64,000 nucleotides of DNA from Lactobacillus johnsonii (GTDB lineage Bacteria > Bacillota > Bacilli > Lactobacillales > Lactobacillaceae): positions 1,488,001-1,552,000 of the forward strand of contig NZ_CP059055.1 of NCBI RefSeq assembly GCF_014058685.1, written 5' to 3'. Both the position numbers and the translations under genes were made by a program. Positions 36,566 through 45,035 of the stretch are shown in pieces. The notes beneath the pieces were generated by a model. That model did not search any database, was not told the origin of the DNA, and saw only the letters and a list, made by a program, of their open reading frames with translations. How positions within the stretch are numbered: position 1 is the stretch's first letter; every line of letters starts with the position of its first letter.

Positions 36566-36796
36566 CTACCTGTACCAAACATAAGGTTTGCCGTCGATAT
36601 GTTGAAAATTATCTTCTCTTAAATATATAAATTTGCCATTTACGATTTCATACGTCTTATTGTGATCTTCATCTTTTAAAAGATTACCACTACGAACTAA
36701 CCTCACATTAGGGTAATAATCATTGTCGTAGTAATACTTTTTGTCATCACTCCAAAGTGTGGTACCGTCATCCACTTTATAAAATTCATCCCTCAA
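36566..36796 (-). CDS. Small unknown protein (TTG start)
   Basis: 76 codons, Tyr/Asp-rich (KKYYYDNDYYPNVRLV, GKPYVWYR). It starts at TTG one base after the stop of the 149-codon ORF, with GGTGAT at usable distance, so it could be coupled. No domain is recognised. It lies in a stretch full of remnants and may be debris. Confidence 0.35.
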   Translation of the reverse strand: MRDEFYKVDDGTTLWSDDKKYYYDNDYYPNVRLVRSGNLLKDEDHNKTYEIVNGKFIYLREDNFQHIDGKPYVWYR

Positions 36797-36797
36797 T

Positions 36798-37247
36798 TTA
36801 AATCACCATCTTATTCTGTCTTTCAATTGGTAACCAGTACCTTGTAAAGTATAAAGAATTCTCACATTCCTTACTCACTGAATTTAGTTCAGGGTGAAAA
36901 GTATTCTCCTCTTCCGCTTTACTTATATCTTGAAACTTCCAATGAAGATCAAAACCCTGCATAACATAATTAATACATTTTCTCCCAAAAATCATTGAAG
37001 ATTTTAGTACTGGATAAATCGATAAATATATTTCATTAGTAAAATGATTAGGATCAAAAAAGCATTCTTGAGGATACTTGTGAATTATACTTTGAAGAAG
37101 ATTCCAAGTATTTTCACTGAGTATCATATTTACCATAGTTTTAGAGTTCACTTCCTGCGGAATATTATTGTGTTCGATATCATTACGCAGTGGCTTATTA
37201 CAAGATTTAAAAAGTTTTGGAAGTCTGCATTTTCTAATTTTTGACAA
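36798..37247 (-). CDS. Unknown protein overlapping the truncated uracil-DNA glycosylase gene
   Basis: 149 codons; no domain is recognised. The first 35 residues are unusually basic and may not be translated; internal Met at MVNMILSENTWNLL is an alternative start. It overlaps the 3' end of the glycosylase remnant by 14 bp and occupies the place where the rest of that gene should be. Confidence 0.35.
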   Translation of the reverse strand: MSKIRKCRLPKLFKSCNKPLRNDIEHNNIPQEVNSKTMVNMILSENTWNLLQSIIHKYPQECFFDPNHFTNEIYLSIYPVLKSSMIFGRKCINYVMQGFDLHWKFQDISKAEEENTFHPELNSVSKECENSLYFTRYWLPIERQNKMVI

Positions 37248-37479
37248 AATAATAGAAAACGTCTCTCGAAACTCCTAACCAGGTCCGAAGACGATCACCA
37301 CTAGGATCATCCCAGAATTTCATTTTTTCTTGGGCAATTCGTCCTGGTGCTTGACCAATAATATTTATTCTGGCAGATGAAGAAGCATAGTAAAGTGACT
37401 TGATCCCTTGCTTTGTAAAAGATTCATTATCAGGATCTGCTTGAATTTCTTGAAAAATTTTTTGAAATTCACTTTGCAT
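37234..37479 (-). pseudogene. Uracil-DNA glycosylase family protein, 3'-truncated
   Basis: 81 codons. SARINIIGQAPGRIAQEKMKF is the catalytic GQAPG block of family uracil-DNA glycosylases, followed by GDRLRTWLGVSRDVFY; then the reading frame leaves the family (YFVKN, stop). Family members have about 190 residues, so more than half is missing. It starts normally at MQSEFQKIFQEI. Confidence 0.75.
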
Positions 37480-37560
37480 ATAATATGACCCGCCTTTCTC
37501 TTATTTTCTAAACTGATATAACGTGTATATTATCAACTAAGCAATAATTGCCTAATTAAA

Positions 37561-38196
37561 CTAATTTTCGAATAATTCAATTCGACGTAATTGACGTTTC
37601 AGTTGACCTTGCTTTTCTAATAAAGCAAATTTACGAGACAGGGTCTCAGGTGTTGTTCCAAGGTATAAGGCTAAGTCCTTCATTTTTAAGGGTAAGGTAA
37701 AATTATTTTTACCAATTTCATCTGCATATGTTTGTAAATACTTTAATAACCGGTCTTCAACCTTCGGCAAAGCCAACAAGTGAATTTGTTTTTGCATTTC
37801 CGAAACTTTAACAATATTTAGTTCCAATAATCGAATACTTAATTCTGGCTGTTTATGCATCAGCTTCAGTAGATCCTGCCGTTTTAATAAACAAATTTCA
37901 CTGTGTTCCGTAGCCTCGACGTAATTATTGATATTTTTTTGACCAAAAAGCCAATTCTCACCAATATAATCACCTGTATGCAAGATTTGCAAAACATTCT
38001 CATAGCCGTCTTCATCTAAGGTGTACTGCTTAGCGTTACCATCAGCGACAATTACTAAATTATCATTTATCGTTGGATTAATTATCACTTTACCCTTTTG
38101 ATAGTTTTTATGCTGAACTAATTTTTCGATTTGCATCTTCTCATCCTGAGGTAAGGCATTAAATAGTGGTACTAAGTTAACACATAAATCAGCCAT
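37561..38196 (-). CDS. flp: FLP, FNR-like redox transcriptional regulator (Crp/Fnr family)
   Basis: 211 residues from the ATG at 38196. A second ATG nine bases upstream (38205) is too close to AAAGGA. With this start the only cysteines are Cys5 and Cys102, the pair I recall forming the redox-active disulfide in L. casei FLP. N-terminal cyclic-nucleotide-binding-type fold (residues about 15-120); C-terminal Crp HTH (MKDLALYLGTTPETLSRKFALLE). There is no Fe-S cysteine cluster as in E. coli FNR. It is the last gene of the ATPase operon, and a matching box lies in the operon promoter. Confidence 0.88.
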   Translation of the reverse strand: MADLCVNLVPLFNALPQDEKMQIEKLVQHKNYQKGKVIINPTINDNLVIVADGNAKQYTLDEDGYENVLQILHTGDYIGENWLFGQKNINNYVEATEHSEICLLKRQDLLKLMHKQPELSIRLLELNIVKVSEMQKQIHLLALPKVEDRLLKYLQTYADEIGKNNFTLPLKMKDLALYLGTTPETLSRKFALLEKQGQLKRQLRRIELFEN

Positions 38197-38215
38197 TAAA
38201 TTCATCGTCCTTTAA

Positions 38216-38761
38216 TTAAAAGTCATCATCGTCGTCTTCGACATACAATCCTTCTTTTAGTTCATGACCTAAGAAGTCTTGAGTTACCCGAATTTGCTCC
38301 TTAATCCAAGCCATTAAATTAATTAAATTAGCAGATAATTCTAGCCAACTTTCATTGTTAGCTAAAGCAATTGCCTTAGTAATGAAGAGCGTTTGCGTAT
38401 CAAAATCTTTTACCAAGGCAACCAATTGCTTATCACCTGCTAAATATTTACTACTGCCATCTTCTTCTAGCATAGTATATTCCTTAAATTGAGCTGTAAT
38501 TATTGGAATACTTTCACCATTATTAACCAATAAGTGATTCAATTGGTCAAATTCCTGACGTTCATAAGCAATCCAACCAGCAGCTTTTTCGCCTAAAAAA
38601 AGACTAGCAGATCCTTTAGCAAATAAGTTAGCTTGGTTAATCTTTAAAGAATGGATTAACAAGTTAGAAATAATGTGACCAGTCATAGCAGCTGCAGTTG
38701 GCTGATGGTGATCAAGGTCGCTTTGCTTCAATTCCGCCTGGTATTTTTCTTCTGCATTCAT
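38216..38761 (-). CDS. Dps/ferritin-like fold protein, ferroxidase residues not evident
   Basis: 181 residues, helical, with the length and pattern of Dps (KGSASLFLGEKAAGWIAYERQEFDQLNHLL, then GESIPIITAQFKEYTMLEE). The ferroxidase His/His/Asp/Glu set is not obviously conserved, so iron oxidation is doubtful. Acidic tail VEDDDDDF. Its ATG overlaps the HMA stop by one base and flp follows by 10-20 bp. The Dps assignment is by pattern only. Confidence 0.55.
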   Translation of the reverse strand: MNAEEKYQAELKQSDLDHHQPTAAAMTGHIISNLLIHSLKINQANLFAKGSASLFLGEKAAGWIAYERQEFDQLNHLLVNNGESIPIITAQFKEYTMLEEDGSSKYLAGDKQLVALVKDFDTQTLFITKAIALANNESWLELSANLINLMAWIKEQIRVTQDFLGHELKEGLYVEDDDDDF

Positions 38762-38991
38762 CAGTTAAGCTCCTTTTCCTTAATTCCTTGTACTTCATAA
38801 CCCATTTTTTCAATAGCTGTCTTGACGTCAACAGTTTTAGTCTTATCAGGATCCAGCGTAAATTTTAGCTTTCCTGCATTGAATAAAACTTTTATTTGGT
38901 CGGTTCCATCCAAACTACCAACCGCCCTTTCAATTTTGCTTAAGCATGAAGGACAGGTCATGCCAGATAATTTCATCATTACTTTTTCCAT
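38761..38991 (-). CDS. Heavy-metal-associated (HMA) domain protein, CopZ-like
   Basis: 76 residues. Single HMA ferredoxin-like domain with metal site GMTCPSC (Cys residues 13 and 16). It probably delivers a soft metal to the P-type ATPase encoded 26 bp upstream, which has no HMA domain of its own. The Dps-like gene overlaps its stop. Confidence 0.88.
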   Translation of the reverse strand: MEKVMMKLSGMTCPSCLSKIERAVGSLDGTDQIKVLFNAGKLKFTLDPDKTKTVDVKTAIEKMGYEVQGIKEKELN

Positions 38992-39017
38992 GATTAAATT
39001 CCCTCTTCCTTATTAAT

Positions 39018-40919
39018 TTACATATCTAATGCTACTTTGTTTTGTTGATTATAAACTTGATGATCATCAATTTTTTGTTGAAATTTGATTAATCTCATTC
39101 CGTTCAAGATAACAATTAAGATACTAAATTCATGAATAAACATCCCACTTGCCATTTCAACATAACCCGCAAACAAACCGATGAACAACAATAAGACTGT
39201 CAGTAAAGCCATCCCGATATTTTCATTCATGTTCAAAATTGTCTTCTTGGATAAGCCAAGGGCATAAGCAATCTTCCGCAAGTCATTTTTAACTAAAACT
39301 ATGTCTGAAACTTCAATAGCAACATCCGTTCCACTACCAACGGCAATTGCAACATTAGCATTAGCTAAGGCCGGACTATCATTGATCCCATCACCAATAA
39401 AAGCAATATGGTGTCCCTTAGCTCTTTCTTTTTTAACAAAAGCAGCCTTGTCTTGTGGCAACATTTGACCATGAACTTCATCGATCGACAACTTCGCCGC
39501 AATTCGTTCAGCAGTTTCTTGATTGTCTCCAGAAAGCATAACTAACTTTTTAACTCCTAATTCTTTTAAGCGGGTTAAAGCAGCATTAGCTTCTGGGCGC
39601 AATTGATCTTTAATGCCAAAAACAGCTAATTGACTTTGGTCTTCATTAGCAAAAGCGACAATTGAATTACCTAATTGACTCAAATGATTAATTGTCTTAT
39701 CCAATTTTGCATTAATACGGGTATTTTCAACGATTAAGTCTTGGTTACCTAAATAATATTTTTGATTATTTAAAATGGCGATGATTCCCTTACCCTTAAC
39801 AGTTTCCACTTTAATTGAAGCTGGCTTTTGTTTATTTAATTTGGCAATTGCCTGAGCTAAGGGATGGTTACTTTGACGCTCAATTTGAGCAGCTAATTTA
39901 ATAATTTCATCTTTGGACCCATTTAATACCTCAATTGCACTAACTTCTGGATGTCCAACAGTCAAAGTGCCGGTTTTATCAAAAGCAATTTCATCAATCC
40001 GGTGAGTTTGATCCATTACTTGCGACCCTTTAAACATAATGCCGCTTTTAGCACCATTACCGATACCAGCAACTGTAGATACTGGTACACCAATAACTAG
40101 AGCACCTGGACAGCCCAGCACCATGACCGTAATAGCTAACTTAAGATCTTTAGTAATTAGGCCCACAGCAATCGCAATTACAAGTACGGCAGGAGTGTAA
40201 TATTTGGAAAACCGATTAATTAACTTTTCTGTATGTGACTTTGTATCTTGTGCTTCTTCAACCATTTCAATAATTTTACCGAAAGTCGTATCTTCACCGA
40301 CTGCGGTAGTTTCGACAGTCAATGTACCGTTTTCAAGGATAGTTCCTGCATATACTTCATTACCGGCTTTTTTATTAACTAATTTAGATTCACCGTTAAC
40401 ACTGGCTTCATTAAGATAACCGGAACCTGAAATAACCTTGCCATCGACTGGAACCTGATCACCAGTTTTAACTAAAATCTTCTCCCCAGGATCAATGAAA
40501 TCGACGTCTTCTTTCTCAGTTGAGCCATCATCTTGAACAACTAACGCAGTCTGTGGTGCCATTTTGGTTAAATCAGCAACGGCTGACCGGGTTTTCTTTA
40601 GGGTTAATTCTTCCAGTACATCTCCTAACATGAATAGCCAAGTAACAATGGCTGCTTCATTAAATTTACCAATAATGAAGGCACCGATTACCGCCAGCGA
40701 TACTAAAACATCAATAGAAATTAATTTAACCCTTAAAGATGAAATAGCCGTCAAAGCAATTGGAAGTACTCCGACAATCCCCACGATAAGCATCAAAGCC
40801 TGGTATGGTAAATTCATGTGCAATAGCCATTTAGATCCTTCAGCAAGCAACAGCAGAATAGTATTAACAAGCAAAAGCTGCTTTTTGTACCTCATAAAAA
40901 ATTGTTGTAACTTAATCAT
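39018..40919 (-). CDS. Heavy-metal-translocating P-type ATPase (P1B) with CPG motif
   Basis: 633 residues; no N-terminal HMA domain. Membrane segments about 15-100, then the A-domain (LNEASVNGESKLV), the ion-site helix with LGCPGALVIGVP, phosphorylation site FDKTGTLTVG, HP motif in ERQSNHPLAQA, and the hinge FIGDGINDSPALANA. Most P1B pumps have CPC at the ion site; CPG suggests a different metal preference. It is first in the operon with hma, dps-like and flp genes. Confidence 0.92.
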   Translation of the reverse strand: MIKLQQFFMRYKKQLLLVNTILLLLAEGSKWLLHMNLPYQALMLIVGIVGVLPIALTAISSLRVKLISIDVLVSLAVIGAFIIGKFNEAAIVTWLFMLGDVLEELTLKKTRSAVADLTKMAPQTALVVQDDGSTEKEDVDFIDPGEKILVKTGDQVPVDGKVISGSGYLNEASVNGESKLVNKKAGNEVYAGTILENGTLTVETTAVGEDTTFGKIIEMVEEAQDTKSHTEKLINRFSKYYTPAVLVIAIAVGLITKDLKLAITVMVLGCPGALVIGVPVSTVAGIGNGAKSGIMFKGSQVMDQTHRIDEIAFDKTGTLTVGHPEVSAIEVLNGSKDEIIKLAAQIERQSNHPLAQAIAKLNKQKPASIKVETVKGKGIIAILNNQKYYLGNQDLIVENTRINAKLDKTINHLSQLGNSIVAFANEDQSQLAVFGIKDQLRPEANAALTRLKELGVKKLVMLSGDNQETAERIAAKLSIDEVHGQMLPQDKAAFVKKERAKGHHIAFIGDGINDSPALANANVAIAVGSGTDVAIEVSDIVLVKNDLRKIAYALGLSKKTILNMNENIGMALLTVLLLFIGLFAGYVEMASGMFIHEFSILIVILNGMRLIKFQQKIDDHQVYNQQNKVALDM

Positions 40920-40942
40920 TTTTCCCCTCTCCCTTTCTTGAC

Positions 40943-40992
40943 ACTACACATTATAGGTAAAAAACAATTTAGGTGACTTGACTATTATCAAG
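40943..40992 (-). promoter_or_regulatory. FLP/FNR-box promoter of the metal ATPase operon
   Basis: -10 TATAAT (plus strand 40950-40955), no good -35. The box CTTGACTATTATCAAG (40977-40992) is an FNR-type site (TTGAC-N4-ATCAA) and a perfect inverted repeat at its arms. Its centre is 41.5 bp upstream of the predicted start near 40943, the class II activator position for FNR/CRP proteins. Confidence 0.7.
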
Positions 40993-41078
40993 ATACTAGT
41001 GTCTTTTTATATTTATCTTTTAAGCAAAAAATCACAGTTTTATCGTGTAAATTTCGTTTAATAAAAGAGAGAATATAC

Positions 41079-41121
41079 AAAAAAGACTAGAAACCATGCA
41101 AAAGGCATGGACTCTGGCTTT
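41079..41121 (-). terminator. Terminator after the EF-hand-like protein gene
   Basis: CCATGC-N4-GCATGG core with TCT/AGA outer pairs and TTTTTT on the minus strand. Confidence 0.5.
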
Positions 41122-41142
41122 CAAATTTCAGTTCTATAAAAA

Positions 41143-41715
41143 TTAATGTGCCAATTTAATCTCTCCAGCAGCAATTGGCAAAGTTGTATGTGCATCATAA
41201 CTCATAACATTACCGGCAACGCTAGATGGCAATTTAAGATCCGCTGGTACGCCGTGAACATAAACTACTCGTTTGTCTAATTGAAGATCGTCACTACCAA
41301 ATGCTTGCTTAAATTTTACTTGTAAATCTTTTAATGGGACATCCTTATCATATTCATAATGACCGTATTTATCTGCAAACGGGTAGCCATCATGGGGAAT
41401 GTTCATTTCTTGTGGTGCATCATCAAAATGAACCATCGTTGTCCCAGATACTGCCTCTGTTTCAGGTAAATCAATAAAGCCATCATGATTCACATCCTGC
41501 ATTAGCGTCGGAACATGAGCTTGTTTCCCATCTGGAAATCCATGGAAATGTTCCCAATGTTCAATATTGGCAGGCGTATCAAATATTTCCACATGAATAT
41601 GAAGGCTATTACCATTTTCACTGAATGTTGCTATTCCATGCGCCTGTGCTTCAATTTTATCCGCATTTATTGGTTTAATTTTTGCAATATAGTCAACTAT
41701 TACTGTTTCTCTCAT
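41143..41715 (-). CDS. Unknown protein with His-rich and EF-hand-like motifs
   Basis: 190 residues from the ATG at 41715 (a TTG four codons earlier has no better ribosome site). It shows HIHVEIFDT, HWEHFHGF and later HFDDAPQ/IPHDGYPF; the calcium-loop-like DVNHDGFIDLPE (Dx[N]xDGxIxxxE) is near residue 80. The spaced His residues suggest metal binding, loosely reminiscent of CHRD or Cu-Zn SOD-like folds. No signal peptide. It lies upstream of the metal ATPase operon but with its own terminator. No family assigned. Confidence 0.6.
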   Translation of the reverse strand: MRETVIVDYIAKIKPINADKIEAQAHGIATFSENGNSLHIHVEIFDTPANIEHWEHFHGFPDGKQAHVPTLMQDVNHDGFIDLPETEAVSGTTMVHFDDAPQEMNIPHDGYPFADKYGHYEYDKDVPLKDLQVKFKQAFGSDDLQLDKRVVYVHGVPADLKLPSSVAGNVMSYDAHTTLPIAAGEIKLAH

Positions 41716-41811
41716 CAACTTAACCAACTCAACTCCCCAAAACGGACACTTATCTACACAACCTAAAAATCCAGCACGTTGTCCACTCGACCCTCTAGCT
41801 CAACAAGCAAA

Positions 41812-41853
41812 AAGTGTACTAATTCCAATCACCAAAAGAGGAATTAGTACACT
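41812..41853 (-). terminator. Second hairpin terminator after rlmD
   Basis: AAGTGTACTAATTCC / GGAATTAGTACACTT, perfect 15-bp stem, TTTTT follows on the minus strand. It is a backup to the terminator at 41864-41888. Confidence 0.65.
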
Positions 41854-41863
41854 TCCGATTACC

Positions 41864-41888
41864 TAAAAATGCCGTTACGCCGGCATTT
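41864..41888 (-). terminator. Terminator after rlmD
   Basis: AAATGCCG / CGGCATTT around a 6-nt loop, T-run on the minus strand; overlaps the last bases before the rlmD stop. Confidence 0.65.
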
Positions 41889-41893
41889 ATAAC

Positions 41894-43246
41894 CTATTTT
41901 TCTGTACGTTCAAGGACTGCTACAGCTTCAACATGAGGAGTTTGCGGGAACATATCAACTGGATCAATTTCATCAAAGTCATAACCTTGTTCCTTGAAGA
42001 GTTGCAAGTCACGCACCATGGTTGCTGGATTACATGAAATATAAACAATCTTCTTGGGATTTGTTTCCACAGCAGCGTCAATAAATTCAGGAGTTAAACC
42101 TTTTCTAGGTGGGTCAACAAAGATGACGTCAGTCTTTAAGCCTTCTTTAGCCCAGCGCGGCATTACTTCTTCTGCTTTACCTACAACATATTCTGCATTA
42201 GTGATGCCGTTTAATTTAGCATTTGCATTAGCATCTTCAACAGCGGGCTCAATGACTTCCATCCCCCGCACTGCCTTAACGTGCTTAGCCACACTAAGCC
42301 CAATGGTACCAATACCAGAATAAGCATCGATTACGACATCATCCGGCTTAAGATCAGCTTTTTGAATAGCTAAATCATACAAACGTGGAGTTTGAAGAGA
42401 ATTAATTTGAAAGAAACTTTGTGGAGAAATTTTGAAACTAACATCTCCAATTTTATCGGTAATTTGTGGTTCTCCCCAAAGCAAGTAATCTTTTTTACCT
42501 AAGATCACATTCGTCTTTTTAGGATTATGGTTCAAAACTACGCTAGTTACGCCCTTGATCTCACTAATTTCTTTAGTAACTTCTTTTAATTGTGGAAAAT
42601 CTTTATGTAAGCATACTAAAATCACCATAATTTCGCCCGTTGCTTTAGAGCGGCGAACTTCAAGATAGCGAACTTCTCCCTTATTATGAATCTCATCATA
42701 TGCAGGAACATGATTCTTTCTCAAAATGTCGCGTACCTTAATTAAAACTCGGTCAATCTCTGGATCCGTAGTAAAGAAGCTAGTTAACGGCACCAAGTCA
42801 TGAGAATGTTTTCTAAAAAATCCAATATCAAGCTTGCCATTAACTTCACGTACTGGCACTTGTGCCTTATTCCGATAACCTGTTTCTTCTGGACTAGGCA
42901 TCGTTTGACCTACTTTAACATTATCTAAATCTGCTTTATGTAGTAAATTAACAACTTGATTACGTTTAAATTCAAGCTGTTTATCATATTTAATATGAGC
43001 AAGAGATGCTAGCCCCGTTTGAACCCATTGGCGAAGTTTCACGTTAATCCGATCTGGACTCTCTTTTTTAATTTTTTCAATTTTAGCAAAAGCAAAATTT
43101 TTCTTTACTTTTAAAAGTTTGGCAGAAACAATCTCACCTGGAAGAGCGTTATTTACAAAAACCGTCATTCCATCTAGATGAGCAACCCCCATTGCTTCAT
43201 AAGACAAGTCTGTAATTTCTAAGTCAACTATTTGATTTTTTTGCAT
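41894..43246 (-). CDS. rlmD: 23S rRNA (uracil-C5)-methyltransferase RlmD-like
   Basis: 450 residues. TRAM domain (1-60), then the SAM-binding domain with DAYSGIGTIGLSVAKHV, FVDPPRKGLTPEF and the catalytic Cys in YISCNPATMVRDL. The Fe-S cysteines of E. coli RlmD are missing (the equivalent is GLASLAHIKYDKQLEF), as in Gram-positive RlmCD enzymes that modify two sites. A small C-terminal copy lies at 36310. Confidence 0.93.
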   Translation of the reverse strand: MQKNQIVDLEITDLSYEAMGVAHLDGMTVFVNNALPGEIVSAKLLKVKKNFAFAKIEKIKKESPDRINVKLRQWVQTGLASLAHIKYDKQLEFKRNQVVNLLHKADLDNVKVGQTMPSPEETGYRNKAQVPVREVNGKLDIGFFRKHSHDLVPLTSFFTTDPEIDRVLIKVRDILRKNHVPAYDEIHNKGEVRYLEVRRSKATGEIMVILVCLHKDFPQLKEVTKEISEIKGVTSVVLNHNPKKTNVILGKKDYLLWGEPQITDKIGDVSFKISPQSFFQINSLQTPRLYDLAIQKADLKPDDVVIDAYSGIGTIGLSVAKHVKAVRGMEVIEPAVEDANANAKLNGITNAEYVVGKAEEVMPRWAKEGLKTDVIFVDPPRKGLTPEFIDAAVETNPKKIVYISCNPATMVRDLQLFKEQGYDFDEIDPVDMFPQTPHVEAVAVLERTEK

Positions 43247-43295
43247 AATTCAATCCTCAATATTTAGATACTTGTTACTATTTTACTAAAAAATA

Positions 43296-43979
43296 TTATT
43301 GCTTTTTAAAAGAGTACGCACTAAAAATACTTAAGATAATTCCTAATATTAAGCCGCAAATTACTAAGCTCCATGATCCAAAGACAAAGTCGCCTTTTAT
43401 CCACAGATTATTTAAGAGCATCCCCCAGTCAAATGGCCACCACATGCTCCAAGTTGTATGACTTAAAAACATTGCTAAAATAGATCCTAAAAAACCAATT
43501 CCTAATGCAAAATATAGATTAGTAATTCGTACGAGCCAAGAATAAAATGGCACCAGCCATAAAGATGCTAATAAAACTCCAATTATTGAACAAATCATTA
43601 AGCTTATTTCTTCGGTACTCGAAAAAATAAAACGAACGCAGATCATCAAAACTATAAAAATCACGCTCATGATACATGCTTGAATAATTCCATGGAGAAT
43701 TCTCCCAATTTCATAGCTCAATAAGTCTTGTGGAGATGTCAGTATTTCTCTAAATTTTGTAGCTTGCTTTTGATAATAAGTACTAAGACCAACAAGTAGT
43801 CCAATTGACATATTTAACCAGAAGTAACTCCATTGGCCCATCATTAATTGAACTAGATATTGGTTATCCCAGAAAACAGCAGTCATCATCAAAACAGCAA
43901 TCACTGGTAGTAGCCATACTAATAAGCGAACTACACTATGTTTTGTTTTTAAAAATTCAACTTTTAAAATATTAGTCAT
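43296..43979 (-). CDS. ABC transporter permease (lantibiotic/bacitracin-export type)
   Basis: 227 residues with six hydrophobic segments, of the ABC-2 type. It overlaps the ATPase gene by 8 bp. Similar two-gene exporters give immunity to antimicrobial peptides, but no peptide or sensor genes are adjacent. Confidence 0.8.
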   Translation of the reverse strand: MTNILKVEFLKTKHSVVRLLVWLLPVIAVLMMTAVFWDNQYLVQLMMGQWSYFWLNMSIGLLVGLSTYYQKQATKFREILTSPQDLLSYEIGRILHGIIQACIMSVIFIVLMICVRFIFSSTEEISLMICSIIGVLLASLWLVPFYSWLVRITNLYFALGIGFLGSILAMFLSHTTWSMWWPFDWGMLLNNLWIKGDFVFGSWSLVICGLILGIILSIFSAYSFKKQ

Positions 43980-44676
43980 GCTTTATGCCTGCCTTTTCTA
44001 AAGTTGAGATGAATAATTCTTCTAAATCTGTTTCTGGTTCATAATCTTCTTCTAGGAGCAATTTTCCATCACCTAAAATAGCAATTCGATCTGCAACCTT
44101 TTGAATTTCAGAAAGCATGTGGCTAGCTATAATTATTGTTTTTCCTTGTTTTTTCTCTAGCATCAAAAGCTCACGCAACTCATGAATACCAAAAGTATCA
44201 AGACCATTTGTTGGTTCATCCAAAATAACTAAATCAGGATTTCCCATAAAAGCCAAGGCAATTCCTAAGCGCTGTCTCATCCCTGTAGAAAAGCCTTTGA
44301 CTTTTTCATGATTATGATCACCAAAACCTAATGTATTTAATATTTGTTCCTGATTTTTATTTTCAATACGGTGAAGTTTTAGTTTTAATTTGATGTTTTC
44401 TTCAACTGTTAAGTTATCAAACAATCCAGGCTCTTCAATTAAGGAGCCAATTACTTTTAAATCTTCTCTCTTCCAATTTTTATCTTTGAAAGTAACTACT
44501 CCTTCAGTTGGCTTTTCAATTCCACTAATTATTTTTAATAGTGTCGATTTTCCTGCTCCATTTGGTCCCATAATACAGTAGATTTTGCCAGTCGGAACAT
44601 TAAGGTTAATTTGATCTAGAACACGCTTATGTTTAAAATTTTTTCCTAATTCTTTGGTGGTTAAAATATCATTCAT
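43972..44676 (-). CDS. ABC transporter ATP-binding protein
   Basis: 234 residues. Walker A MGPNGAGKSTLLKI, signature GFSTGMRQRLGIA, Walker B PDLVILDEPTNGLD, H-loop IIASHML. It pairs with the permease downstream; of the BcrA/LabF class. Antimicrobial export is inferred only from class. Confidence 0.88.
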   Translation of the reverse strand: MNDILTTKELGKNFKHKRVLDQINLNVPTGKIYCIMGPNGAGKSTLLKIISGIEKPTEGVVTFKDKNWKREDLKVIGSLIEEPGLFDNLTVEENIKLKLKLHRIENKNQEQILNTLGFGDHNHEKVKGFSTGMRQRLGIALAFMGNPDLVILDEPTNGLDTFGIHELRELLMLEKKQGKTIIIASHMLSEIQKVADRIAILGDGKLLLEEDYEPETDLEELFISTLEKAGIKHD

Positions 44677-44775
44677 CTTAATCCCTCAATTTAAATTTTT
44701 AGTTTTTCTATACCTATCTATTTTACCGCTCAGACCACATAATTCGAAATCTTATTATTTTTATTAATAAATTCA

Positions 44776-44804
44776 TTGACATCTTTTTTTAAGCTTGCTA
44801 TCAT
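44776..44804 (+). promoter_or_regulatory. Promoter of the T-box transcript
   Basis: -35 TTGACA (44776-44781), 17-bp spacer, -10 TATCAT (44799-44804); start about 44811. Confidence 0.7.
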
Positions 44805-44810
44805 AATTGC

Positions 44811-45022
44811 AATAATTATCGTCACAGTAGTGCTTATGTTAAGCGTCAGAGAGCTGGTGGTGAAGTGCGAACCAGTCAGGCATAAGTTACGAATTACAAC
44901 GATTCATCTTTATTCGGCCACAATCAGTGCCGTTACCACCTGATTAGAGTGCTGCAATCTGCAGTAAATAGGTGGTACCACGGTAATGCGTCCTGTTGAT
45001 TAATTTCAACAGGACTTTTTTA
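44811..45022 (+). ncRNA. T-box leader (probably tyrosine-specific) with intrinsic terminator
   Basis: Stem I with AGAGAG (44848-44853 area), a distal CTGGT...ACCAG arm, and the specifier-loop side reading GAATTACAAC: TAC (Tyr) is the most likely codon, TTA (Leu) the alternative. The T-box core AGGTGGTACCACGGTAA lies at about 44970-44986, followed by the terminator GTCCTGTTGA / TCAACAGGAC plus T6 (44990-45022). Uncharged tRNA should let transcription into the NhaC-type transporter. Confidence 0.92.
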
Positions 45023-45035
45023 TTGGAGGATTTTT

